NCBI RefSeq assembly: GCF_012927185.1
Contig: NZ_JABBGB010000001.1
Location: 620,001-684,000, forward strand
Length of the DNA: 64,000 bases
Direction of reading: 5' to 3'
Source of the DNA: Pseudoflavitalea sp. G-6-1-2
GTDB lineage: Bacteria > Bacteroidota > Bacteroidia > Chitinophagales > Chitinophagaceae
A model generated the notes under the pieces. It was not told where the DNA came from and did no database searches. It saw nothing but the letters and a program-made list of their open reading frames with translations. Of this stretch, positions 27,117-35,045 are shown piece by piece. Both the position numbers and the translations under genes were made by a program. Position 1 is the first letter of the stretch, and every line of letters begins with the position of its first letter.

Positions 27117-27995
27117 TCAGTTTCTTGTGTCGAGGCCCCAGCTCAGTTTATTGCGGAGTGTCTGCAGGAAGTTGTTTTCGTTCAATCTTACCAGGCTGAG
27201 GGTAAAGCTTTCTCTCCGCACTGCAAGTTGCACTTTCTTTTCCACAATTTCTTTCCTGGAGTCCAAAGCACAGATAAAATGATCGGCACGGGATTCCACT
27301 TCAAATGAGATCACGTTATCATCCGGCACCACAATCGGACGAACATTGAGGTTATGCGGCGCTACCGGCGTTATCACAAAACTCGACGATTCGGGAAATA
27401 CTACCGGACCATTACAGCTGAGCGAGTAACCGGTTGAGCCGGTTGGAGTGGCTACTATCAGTCCATCAGCCCAATACGTATTTAAAAAATCTCCATTCAG
27501 ATACGTGTGTATCTTGATCATCGGAGAAGTATCTGTTTTGTGAATGGCAAATTCATTCAGCCCGCAGGGCACATTGCCAAAGAGCGGTTTGTCTGCATCG
27601 AGGTGAATGAGGGAGCGTTTATCGATCACCACATTGCGGTCTACAAGCGCTTCCACAGCAGACTTCAGTTCGTTGCGGCCGATGCTGGCCAGAAAGCCCA
27701 GTCTTCCGAAATTGATACCCAGTACAGGGATGTTCTTATCGCGAACCAGCGTAACGGTATCGAGAAGCGTACCGTCTCCGCCGAGACTGATCACAAAATC
27801 GATCTGCTCGCCCAGATCGGATGGGTCGCTGAAAATAGCCGTCTTCTCCGGAAAGCGGAAAGAAGACTTGATGGTTTCAAAGAACGGATGATAGATCACC
27901 GGTTCTATGTTTTCTTTTGCCAGTTCATCGAGCAATTGCTGTACATCTGCTTTCAACTCGTTTTCGATGACCCGGCTGTAGATAGCTACTTTCAT
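27117..27995 (-). CDS. nadK: NAD kinase
   Basis: 292 residues. Phosphorylates NAD to NADP in the cytoplasm. The NAD-kinase landmarks are present: LGGDGTLLDT with GGDG at 72-75, NFGRLGFLA, and the second signature ATPTGSTGYSLSCNGPVV. C-terminal beta domain includes SFEVESRADHFICALDSR. Start 15 nt after the stop of the POTRA-barrel gene (28011), so they are co-transcribed. Confidence 0.95.
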   Translation of the reverse strand: MKVAIYSRVIENELKADVQQLLDELAKENIEPVIYHPFFETIKSSFRFPEKTAIFSDPSDLGEQIDFVISLGGDGTLLDTVTLVRDKNIPVLGINFGRLGFLASIGRNELKSAVEALVDRNVVIDKRSLIHLDADKPLFGNVPCGLNEFAIHKTDTSPMIKIHTYLNGDFLNTYWADGLIVATPTGSTGYSLSCNGPVVFPESSSFVITPVAPHNLNVRPIVVPDDNVISFEVESRADHFICALDSRKEIVEKKVQLAVRRESFTLSLVRLNENNFLQTLRNKLSWGLDTRN

Positions 27996-28010
27996 ATTGG
28001 GTGCTGTTGC

Positions 28011-29456
28011 TTAAAACTCATTCTTGATGTGTAAAAATAGCCCCTTTTGCCCTAATTGATTGAAGCTATAGTCGAACCGGAAGATAAAATCGTAAAACGT
28101 TACGATGTCTACGCCGGCTCCATACGTGTACAGTGATTTATTTACCAGGGAGTTATTGAGCTGATTCTGCATCTTGTCTTTGTTATAGGCATAACCCAGA
28201 TCGGCAAACGTTCTGGCATAGATGCGGAAAGGTATCTTATCGTGCGATTTGGATTTGATGAAAGTAGGAATGGAAAACCTTACCATCTCGCGGCGAAGGG
28301 TTTGCCGGCTCATCACTGCAGCTACGCCATCGATTACGTATCGTTCCAGTCCGCGGAGATAGAGATCGCCATACCCGAAGAGACGTTGATTGATATATGG
28401 CTGATCGAACGGAACCCGCACCACACCATTGCCCTGCCATCCGAAATACCATTTTTTGGCGAGCTTCCATCCTTTGGAGAATCGTCCGCTCAATTCCCAC
28501 ATATTGTTCTTAGAATCGAAGCCGCGTTTCAGCAGGCTGGCTTCGGCCTGTATGCCGGTGAGCGGAAAATGGATATAATCTACATTCACATATTTCAGTG
28601 TGTAGGAAATTTCGGGGTAGGAAATGGTAGCTGTGTTTCCCCCGAAATATTTGGGACTGTAACGGGTAAGTCCGGTATCGGCCACCTGTTTGGTGTAAGC
28701 CACTCTGAAGTTATGCCAGGTGCGAAGCCCGGGCCGGTACTGATACTCGATATAACCGCTGTATTTTTTCAGACCGTCGCGTAAGGTATCGATATAACGT
28801 TGCTGGTTATCCGTAGTAAGGTAATTGATCTCCTTATTGGAAGAATAGGTGAAACCTATGCGGTATCCGTGTTTCAGGGTTTTATCGGCATAGGGCTGAT
28901 CGTACTGAAACTGCAGCTGGCGGGTGTATCCGGTGATGAGCCAAAGGCGGAGTTTATCGTTTCTCCCTGTGAAATTATACCAGGTGAATTTGAATCCGTA
29001 GTTGAGGCGGTCGGCGCTGTAGCCCTGCTTGGACCATTCAGAAAGATTGCGGTCTACCGGTTTTACGTAAGGCAGTGGAAAGATGTACCATCGTTCTTTC
29101 ACTTCGATGTTCACATCCACCACATATCCTCTGAAAGATTTGAGAGAGACCACCACTTCATTGAAAAGGCTGGTGTTGAAGAGTTGTCTTCTTCCTGTTT
29201 CAAATCCGTTTACAAGATCTGTAAGGTAGATGGAGTCGCCTGTTTTGAAGGGCAACTCACGTTCTATGATATACGATTTTGTTCTTTTATTGCCTTCGAT
29301 ATAGATCTTACCTACTATGAATGGAGTGGGCTGGGCTTTATCGATGTATGGATTTACTGCGTGCGGATCTGGCAATGTATCGGGCAATTGCTGTGCACGC
29401 GAAATGGTGCACCACAACAGAAAGAGACATATGGTAATCAGATATTTTTTTCCCAT
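28011..29456 (-). CDS. BamA/TamA-like outer-membrane protein with a single POTRA domain
   Basis: 481 residues from the ATG at 29454-29456 (two codons upstream is only a TTG). Signal peptide (ITICLFLLWCTISRAQ), one POTRA domain at about 45-115 (IVGKIYIEGNKRTKSYIIERELPFK), then a predicted 16-strand barrel ending in LFLHIKNEF with C-terminal Phe. It lacks the multiple POTRAs of BamA and has no VRGF motif in the usual form, though YGDLYLRGLERY is similar. Such short Omp85 proteins are common in Bacteroidota; the job (lipid or protein insertion) is unknown. Sits between a CBS-domain gene (20 nt) and nadK (15 nt). Confidence 0.88.
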   Translation of the reverse strand: MGKKYLITICLFLLWCTISRAQQLPDTLPDPHAVNPYIDKAQPTPFIVGKIYIEGNKRTKSYIIERELPFKTGDSIYLTDLVNGFETGRRQLFNTSLFNEVVVSLKSFRGYVVDVNIEVKERWYIFPLPYVKPVDRNLSEWSKQGYSADRLNYGFKFTWYNFTGRNDKLRLWLITGYTRQLQFQYDQPYADKTLKHGYRIGFTYSSNKEINYLTTDNQQRYIDTLRDGLKKYSGYIEYQYRPGLRTWHNFRVAYTKQVADTGLTRYSPKYFGGNTATISYPEISYTLKYVNVDYIHFPLTGIQAEASLLKRGFDSKNNMWELSGRFSKGWKLAKKWYFGWQGNGVVRVPFDQPYINQRLFGYGDLYLRGLERYVIDGVAAVMSRQTLRREMVRFSIPTFIKSKSHDKIPFRIYARTFADLGYAYNKDKMQNQLNNSLVNKSLYTYGAGVDIVTFYDFIFRFDYSFNQLGQKGLFLHIKNEF

Positions 29457-29476
29457 CAGCAAGCGCTTATCGCAGC

Positions 29477-30136
29477 TTAGATATTGAGGTAATTCATCAG
29501 GTGGTCGTAATTGCTTCTCAGTTCATTTTCGTACTGTTCTTCGCCAAAATAATATTTCACCTGATATTCATATCTCTGGAAGGTAGCTACAATGTCGGAG
29601 ATTTCAAACTTGCTGATCTTCATAGTTACGAAGAAGGCTGCTGCACTGTTATCCCATTGTGTGTTCAGCTGGGTGATCTGTGCATCGTTTGTTTCTACGA
29701 GCTTGCTTATTTCTGAGAAGGAGAAGTTGCGTTGTTCCATTTCAAGAACAATGATGCCTCCGGGTTCATTGGCTCCGGTGGTTTTTCCCAATTGTTTGAG
29801 GAGATCGGGAACGGTGATCACACCGATGAATTCATTGTCTTTTTCCGTGATGGGCACCAGTGAGAGGTTGTGCTCGTTGGCCATCTGAACGGATTCGAGG
29901 AAATGGGAGTTGGCTCTTGCGCTGATCCGGGAGAAGTGGCTTTCGATGGTCTGGAGCAATGCGTTTTCGTCGGCATTCATCAGATCGTCTTCAGCGGTAA
30001 GGCCCAGGTATTTGTCGTCGGCTACAACGGGAAGCTGTGCCACATGGAACTCAGACATCAGTTCCATAGCCTGCAACACGGTATCGCCCGGATTGAGCGA
30101 AGGAATGGCGGTTGATATGAGTTCTTTGTTTAACAC
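29477..30136 (-). CDS. CBS-pair domain protein with C-terminal ACT-like half
   Basis: 219 residues with a GTG start at 30134-30136; the next in-frame ATG would cut into the first CBS motif. Two CBS motifs: about 1-60 (LISTAIPSLNPGDTVLQAM ... LGLTAEDDLMNA) and about 75-135 (FLESVQMANEHNLSLVPI ... FIGVITVPDLL). The C-terminal third (GGIIVLEMEQRNFSFSEISKLVETND) looks like an ACT-type small-molecule fold. Such proteins sense adenosine nucleotides. It precedes the Omp85-like gene and nadK in a tight unit. Confidence 0.85.
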   Translation of the reverse strand: MLNKELISTAIPSLNPGDTVLQAMELMSEFHVAQLPVVADDKYLGLTAEDDLMNADENALLQTIESHFSRISARANSHFLESVQMANEHNLSLVPITEKDNEFIGVITVPDLLKQLGKTTGANEPGGIIVLEMEQRNFSFSEISKLVETNDAQITQLNTQWDNSAAAFFVTMKISKFEISDIVATFQRYEYQVKYYFGEEQYENELRSNYDHLMNYLNI

Positions 30137-30307
30137 AGAATGATTGCTGTTTGATTTTTACCAATGATCAATGAGTTCCAGGTAAGGTTCAGTGATTTTC
30201 AGCTAGCAAAAGCAGAAGGCATTCAGAGCAAATAAGACCACACGTACCAAGTTGTTCCGGCTTTCCATGAAGCATCGGGAACCGTTCTTTACCTAAGACG
30301 ACAGGAA

Positions 30308-31084
30308 TCAATGAACCGCTGCGGGCTCATTTAATTTTGTTAGAAATTTGTGCAGGATCTGATTGAATTCTTCAGGTCTTTCCATCATTGGTGCATGGCC
30401 GCATTTGTCGATAAAATGCAGTTCGCTGTTGGGAATCAATCGCTGGAACTCTCTTGCCACGAATGGAGGAGTTACAGAATCGTTGTTTCCCCAGATCAGT
30501 AATGTAGGTTGTTTGATCTGGTTCAGTTCTTCGCCGAGGTTATTTCTGATAGCGCTTTTGGCGAGAGCAATGATTTTGATCGCCTTGATGCGGTTATTGG
30601 TGATTTCGTATACCTCGTCCACAATTTCTTTGGTAGCTTTTGCGGGGTCGAAGAATACATTCTCCGCTTTTTTGCGGATATATTCATAATCGCCTCTTTT
30701 GGGATAGGTATCACCCATTCCGTTTTCGAAGAGGCCAGAGCTTCCTGTAAGGGTCAGAGATTTGATCCTTTCAGGGTTCTTGAGAATATGAATAAGTGCC
30801 ATATGCCCTCCCAGGGAGTTACCAAGGAGATTAATGTCTTTGTAGTCCCTGTATTCAATGAACTTCTGAACATGCTTCTGCATTCCACCCACAGAGGTGT
30901 GGAGGAGATCCAGGTCAAGCAAGGGGATCATGGGCACCACTACTTTATAATGGGGCCGGAAATATTCTATCAAATCAGCGAAGTTGCTCAATGCACCGAA
31001 CAAGCCGTGCAACAGCATTAATGGTTCTCCCTCTCCTTCTTCGATAAATTTGAATTTGTCCGCCTGTTTGATCTCGTAATTCAT
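30308..31084 (-). CDS. Alpha/beta hydrolase
   Basis: 258 residues. Alpha/beta-hydrolase fold: oxyanion region LMLLHGLFGALSNF, nucleophile elbow LLGNSLGGHMAL (Ser about 92), acid in WGNNDSVTPP, and His in DKCGHAPMMERP. No signal peptide, so cytoplasmic. Substrate not predictable; esterase or C-C hydrolase are both possible. It is flanked by gaps of 149 and 171 nt and may have its own promoter. Confidence 0.9.
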   Translation of the reverse strand: MNYEIKQADKFKFIEEGEGEPLMLLHGLFGALSNFADLIEYFRPHYKVVVPMIPLLDLDLLHTSVGGMQKHVQKFIEYRDYKDINLLGNSLGGHMALIHILKNPERIKSLTLTGSSGLFENGMGDTYPKRGDYEYIRKKAENVFFDPAKATKEIVDEVYEITNNRIKAIKIIALAKSAIRNNLGEELNQIKQPTLLIWGNNDSVTPPFVAREFQRLIPNSELHFIDKCGHAPMMERPEEFNQILHKFLTKLNEPAAVH

Positions 31085-31233
31085 CAGTTAAATCGGTTCA
31101 ATTCAGTCAAATATTCGCTAAAGTAAACGATTTACCTCAAAAAAGGCATCGTTGAAATTTCAGCTGTTAAATTTTACTGTAAACTACTAATTTTTTGTGT
31201 CATTTCTATTATCCTGTCCGGTCGTTTCGGCAT

Positions 31234-31776
31234 TTACTGTGTGGTTGCTTTTTGAGCGAGCCTGTCGAAAAATGCTTCAAGATCACCGAACATATCCCTG
31301 AATGCGGGTATCAGCTTACCGAATCCATCGATCACCCAGGGCCCCAGCGGTTGGATATACGCGTAGGTAACTGATTGTTGAATGGCTGTGGGGCTGATCA
31401 GTTTCAGTTGTTCTGCATAGAACAATATCACACTATAGGCGAGTGTATATATTATTATGTACAACAGAATTCCTCCCAGTTTGTTGGCCCAGCCCAGCAA
31501 TGCCACTTCGAGTGTTGCTTCGAGAAGGTTTGCTCCCCATCTGATCAGCAATACTACTCCGATGAACACTGCCGCAAAAGAAATCACCGGCACCCATTGT
31601 GCAGAAATGCTGGTGCTGTCTTTCAGCCATCCCGCTACTACTATGGAAAGCTTCATGGCTGCTGCTATCCCGATGATCAGTCCGATCACAGAGAAGATCG
31701 CAATTACCAATCCACGCTGCCATCCTCTGATAACAGCCATGATCAGCATGATGATAAATATTATATCAATGATCAT
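31234..31776 (-). CDS. CvpA-family inner-membrane protein
   Basis: 180 residues with four predicted membrane spans (about 1-20, 25-48, 65-88, 100-125), beginning IIDIIFIIMLIMAVIRGWQRG, which is the CvpA N-terminal pattern (short helix, then R-G-W-x-R-G). C-terminal amphipathic tail. CvpA-like proteins are linked to colicin V production and envelope homeostasis; the exact role is unknown. It lies 32 nt downstream of the yqeY gene. Confidence 0.88.
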   Translation of the reverse strand: MIIDIIFIIMLIMAVIRGWQRGLVIAIFSVIGLIIGIAAAMKLSIVVAGWLKDSTSISAQWVPVISFAAVFIGVVLLIRWGANLLEATLEVALLGWANKLGGILLYIIIYTLAYSVILFYAEQLKLISPTAIQQSVTYAYIQPLGPWVIDGFGKLIPAFRDMFGDLEAFFDRLAQKATTQ

Positions 31777-31808
31777 GTAATACTAATAACGGGGCTCTTC
31801 GCTTTTTC

Positions 31809-32264
31809 TTATTTACTGAGCAACTCTTTTACTGCAGCGCTGATAGATTTTCCATCGGCTTTGCCTGCGAGTTGTTTGGAAGCTACTCCCATTACCTTGC
31901 CCATATCAGCTGGTGATGAAGCGCCTGTAGCCGCAATAATCGCTGCCACTTCTGCTTTCAGCTCTTCTGCACTCATCTGTTTGGGAAGAAATTTTTCAAT
32001 CACTGCAATTTCTTCTTCTTCTTTCTTTGCAAGGTCTTCTCTGTTCTGTTGCTGAAATATTTCCAGTGAATCTTTGCGTTGCTTCACCAGTTTCTGCAAT
32101 AGTTTTATTTCTGCATCTTCCGAAAGATCAGCTCCTGCTGCTCCTTCTGCTGTTTTAGCAAGAAGGATGGCAGACTTGATGGCACGGAGACCGCGTAATG
32201 CCGCCTCATCTTTTGCCAGCATGGCTGCTTTCAGATCTGTATTCACCTTAAGTTCAAGGCTCAT
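31809..32264 (-). CDS. GatB/YqeY domain protein
   Basis: 151 residues. N-terminal helical bundle (LELKVNTDLKAAMLAKDEAALRGLRAIKSAI, split across helices 1-2), then LVKQRKDSLEIFQQQNREDL and the C-terminal YqeY helices (MSAEELKAEVAAIIAATGA, MGKVMGVASKQLAGKADG). This is the tRNA-amidotransferase GatB-like tail domain found as a stand-alone protein; its cellular role is not established. 15 nt downstream of gldC. Confidence 0.93.
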   Translation of the reverse strand: MSLELKVNTDLKAAMLAKDEAALRGLRAIKSAILLAKTAEGAAGADLSEDAEIKLLQKLVKQRKDSLEIFQQQNREDLAKKEEEEIAVIEKFLPKQMSAEELKAEVAAIIAATGASSPADMGKVMGVASKQLAGKADGKSISAAVKELLSK

Positions 32265-32279
32265 AGGAATAATTTATTG

Positions 32280-32627
32280 TTATGCTTTGTTCTGCTCCAT
32301 CTGAATTTCCTGGAAACGCTTGTAAAAGTCCTGTGCAAACTGCTTCATGCTGTTTACCAGTTCTGCCTGGTGTGTCGAACGCTCGAAGCTGTCTGCCATG
32401 GTCATGAATGTCTGATAATAGAAATCAGCCATTTCGTCCACCATCATGTCTTTGGTCCAGAGGTCTACGCGAAGCGCGCTTTTGTCGTTGCCATCCCAGA
32501 AGCTCAGCATCATGGCTTTTGCCTGACGTGCATTTTCTGCTGTGCTGTCTGTTGCACTCCAGTTGATATTCTCAGGTACACGCTTATCATCGAGGTGTAC
32601 ATCTATTGTGATAGTTGATTTTGTCAT
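32280..32627 (-). CDS. gldC: Gliding-motility protein GldC
   Basis: 115 residues, no signal peptide. The family signature is clear: ITIDVHLDDKRVPENINWSAT at the N-terminus (20 residues in), LSFWDGNDKSALRVDLWTKDMMVDEM in the middle (in pieces about 43-68), and YYQTFMTMADSFERST. GldC is a conserved partner of gliding/T9SS genes whose loss only reduces motility. GldB, its frequent neighbour, is not in this window. First gene of the gldC-yqeY-cvpA run. Confidence 0.92.
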   Translation of the reverse strand: MTKSTITIDVHLDDKRVPENINWSATDSTAENARQAKAMMLSFWDGNDKSALRVDLWTKDMMVDEMADFYYQTFMTMADSFERSTHQAELVNSMKQFAQDFYKRFQEIQMEQNKA

Positions 32628-32945
32628 GTTTTTATTGACAATCAGAATTTTTAGAAAAAGATGAAGCCCAAAAATACGGGGAATAATCCTTTTGGGAAGG
32701 GTTGTATGTTACTTCTCTGGGAAATTATCCACTTTTTAACGCCCTCTGATACCAAAAACCAATAGCGCCCGTTTTTATGTATAGCCCTAAGGAACAGTAA
32801 TTAATCCGGCTGTTCCGGAACGAACCCTACGCTGAAAATTATGCCCGTCACTATCGGAAGGATACCATCTGCCCGAAAATGACGCGGTGGAATTTACGGC
32901 TGCGACCACCAGAAAAATCCTATCCGAACATGAAATGCAGTACCT
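32628..32945. other. Intergenic region (318 nt) between gldC and the T9SS cargo gene
   Basis: Holds a minus-strand -7 box (TATTTTTG at 32676-32669) about 42 nt before the gldC ATG. No coding potential, terminator or clear promoter was seen for the plus-strand gene at 32946. Confidence 0.5.
32669..32676 (-). promoter_or_regulatory. -7 box (TATTTTTG) upstream of gldC
   Basis: Exact TAnnTTTG on the minus strand, leaving a leader of about 35 nt. No -33 TTG at the ideal distance. Confidence 0.4.
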
Positions 32946-34139
32946 ATGAAACACATTTATTACACTTTTCTCAGCGGCTTCGTCTGCTTCCTTGCGTTAG
33001 TTTTTCCCCTTGATCTTTCTGCTCAATGCAGTACGTGCCCCGGCGGCACTCCGAGTTTGACCATCGAGCATATTGTTGTGCTCGATACCACCACTGCCAG
33101 TACCAACACCATCAGTTTTCCGAAATTTCCTACGGCTACAGGCACTTTGGTATGCGCCACTTTGTACGATACATTCTCGCTGGTAACCGTTTCAGGAGCC
33201 AGAAACAGAGACCCTTATGCTAAAGTAGCCAGGTTTTTGTTATCACTTTCACCCAGTATCACCGGGCCCGGTGGCATGAACATCAACGACAATGTGATGA
33301 GAAGTTATGGTCCCACTACGCTCAACTCATTCAATACTCCGGGAGACTCCACTACCTATGGCCCCGATACCGTTTTCAATAATGTTCATCATCAGCAGAC
33401 AGTAACGGGTGCCGGTGCTTATCTCGGTGCCGGAACCATCGATTTTACGTTTGATATCAGTGGGGGATTGATTCCTCAGTTGGGCGGCATGAACTACAAT
33501 CTGAGCGTTAACGGTAAACTGTGGGGGAAATTCAAACTGGTCTATTCTTATTGCCCTACTACGCCGCTTCCTGAAATTTTCAGGCAATTCACGGCTACCA
33601 AACAGCCCGATCATACTATAAAGCTGCAATGGAACGTTTCAAATGAAGAAATATCCAATTCTTATGAAATCGAGATCAGTTATGATGGACGTACGTTCGT
33701 CCCTGCCGGGAAAATTGCCGGACAATATGCTGCTCAGGGTGCTTCAGCAAAATACAACTATCAGTTCCTTCCTGATAAAACTGCTTCAGGCAAATTATAT
33801 GTCAGAATCAAACAGCTCAATGCTTCGGGACACGGCCGCTACTCTGCCGTCCGCCAGGTAGGCCTCGGCACCAATACGCCGGTTAGTTATATCACCTACC
33901 CCAACCCTGTAAAAGATCAGGTTACCATTCAGGCCGACCAGCCACTGAAAGGCAGGTACCGGCTGGAACTCGTATCCGGGGCGGGACAGACCGTTTTTAC
34001 CCATACCCTTAACGTAAACAATTCCAGCATTCTGCAGCTGAACATACCGCCCGGCATCACTCCGGGTATATATTTTCTCAGAAGTAGAGCCCTTTCAGAC
34101 GGAAACATACAGACATTTAAAGTATTGATAAACCGTTAA
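32946..34139 (+). CDS. Secreted protein with T9SS type-A C-terminal sorting domain
   Basis: 397 residues. Signal peptide (FLALVFPLDLSAQ), a Cys-containing start of the mature protein (CSTCPGG), then an N-terminal beta domain (about 35-205) that resembles 'choice-of-anchor' beta-sandwiches, a fibronectin-like segment (about 215-300, TIKLQWNVSNEEISNSYEIE) and the sorting domain (about 315-397: YITYPNPVKDQVTIQ ... GIYFLRSRAL ... FKVLINR). The last 80 residues route it through the type IX secretion system, whose PorG component is encoded at 26142. No catalytic motif; an adhesin or structural surface protein is the best guess. Confidence 0.88.
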   Translation: MKHIYYTFLSGFVCFLALVFPLDLSAQCSTCPGGTPSLTIEHIVVLDTTTASTNTISFPKFPTATGTLVCATLYDTFSLVTVSGARNRDPYAKVARFLLSLSPSITGPGGMNINDNVMRSYGPTTLNSFNTPGDSTTYGPDTVFNNVHHQQTVTGAGAYLGAGTIDFTFDISGGLIPQLGGMNYNLSVNGKLWGKFKLVYSYCPTTPLPEIFRQFTATKQPDHTIKLQWNVSNEEISNSYEIEISYDGRTFVPAGKIAGQYAAQGASAKYNYQFLPDKTASGKLYVRIKQLNASGHGRYSAVRQVGLGTNTPVSYITYPNPVKDQVTIQADQPLKGRYRLELVSGAGQTVFTHTLNVNNSSILQLNIPPGITPGIYFLRSRALSDGNIQTFKVLINR

Positions 34140-34190
34140 AGAAGCTGGCAGACAGGCTGCGGGAAAATATTTTACAAACCAAAAGTTTGT

Positions 34191-34198
34191 TACATTTG
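34191..34198 (+). promoter_or_regulatory. -7 box (TACATTTG) upstream of the DUF4290 gene
   Basis: Exact TAnnTTTG. A start site about 7 nt downstream would fall near 34205, which favours the ATG at 34226 over the one at 34205 as the real start. Confidence 0.45.
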
Positions 34199-34225
34199 TC
34201 CAATATGCAAGCAGAAGTAGAAGAA

Positions 34226-34954
34226 ATGGAATATAATACTACCAGGAATCACCTCATCATGCGTGAATATGGTCGCCATATTCAGAAGATGGTTGAGTAC
34301 CTGCTTAGTATCGAAGACAGAGAGACCCGCCAGCGCAACGCTTATTCAGTGATTGAACTGATGGGATTTCTGAATCCACACTTAAAGAACGTAGAAGATT
34401 TCCGTCATAAATTATGGGATCACTTATTTCTGATCTCCGATTTTAAGTTGGATGTGGACAGTCCATATCCTATCCCCACCAGGGAGACGCTCAAAGCGAA
34501 GCCAAAACCGCTTCCTTACCCCAAACGCTATCCGAAATTCTCTCACCTCGGCAAGAACCTCGAGATCGTTATCAACAAGGCGCTGAAAGAAGAGAACCCG
34601 GAAAAACGTCAGGGATTTGCCAATGCAGTAGCCTACTACATGAAGTTAGCCTACAACAACTGGCATAAAGAGCAGGTGCACGACGATGCCATCCAGGGCG
34701 AACTGAGCAATATCACTCAGGGTCAGCTCACCTTTACCAATACACCGTTCGTTCGTCAGCAACGTCACTCAGAAGGTGGCCGTGAGCGCGACAACCGCGG
34801 ATATGGCGACTACCGCAACAAACGCGGCGGTGGCGGCGGAGGCGGTAAAAACTTCGGCCAGCGCGACAATCGCGGAGGCGGTGGCGGCAACAACAACCGC
34901 AACGACCGTGATAACCGTGGCGGTGGTAAATTCAATAAGAAAAGATACAAATAA
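34226..34954 (+). CDS. DUF4290 protein with Gly/Arg/Asn-rich disordered tail
   Basis: 242 residues from the ATG at 34226, where the family N-terminus MEYNTTRNHLIMREYGR begins; an ATG seven codons upstream (34205) coincides with the predicted transcript start. Residues about 1-175 are the helical DUF4290 domain (VEYLLSIEDRETRQRNAYS, LMGFLNPHLKNVEDFRHKLWD, YPKRYPKFSHLGKNLE). From about 182 to the end the sequence is low-complexity: runs of Gly, and repeated DNRGG, QRDNRGGGGG, NRNDRDNRGGG. RGG-like tails bind RNA or form condensates in other proteins, but no function is known for DUF4290. A strong terminator follows. Confidence 0.9.
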   Translation: MEYNTTRNHLIMREYGRHIQKMVEYLLSIEDRETRQRNAYSVIELMGFLNPHLKNVEDFRHKLWDHLFLISDFKLDVDSPYPIPTRETLKAKPKPLPYPKRYPKFSHLGKNLEIVINKALKEENPEKRQGFANAVAYYMKLAYNNWHKEQVHDDAIQGELSNITQGQLTFTNTPFVRQQRHSEGGRERDNRGYGDYRNKRGGGGGGGKNFGQRDNRGGGGGNNNRNDRDNRGGGKFNKKRYK

Positions 34955-34975
34955 CGTCTTCGGTTTATACCTTTG

Positions 34976-35009
34976 AAAAGTTGATCATCCTGCATGATCA
35001 ACTTTTTTT
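34976..35009 (+). terminator. Intrinsic terminator after the DUF4290 gene
   Basis: Perfect 13-bp stem AAAAGTTGATCAT (34976-34988) with ATGATCAACTTTT (34994-35006), 5-nt loop, T run to 35009. It separates the gene from murA. A TACCTTTG box at 34968-34975 directly abuts it and could be a murA promoter reading through the hairpin. Confidence 0.85.
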
Positions 35010-35045
35010 GTTAACTCATTCACTCAACAATCATCAACCAACAAT

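Noticed and set aside
34968-34975. TACCTTTG box as the murA promoter
   Set aside because: It directly abuts the terminator of the upstream gene, so a transcript from it would run into the hairpin at once. Kept only as a note under that terminator.
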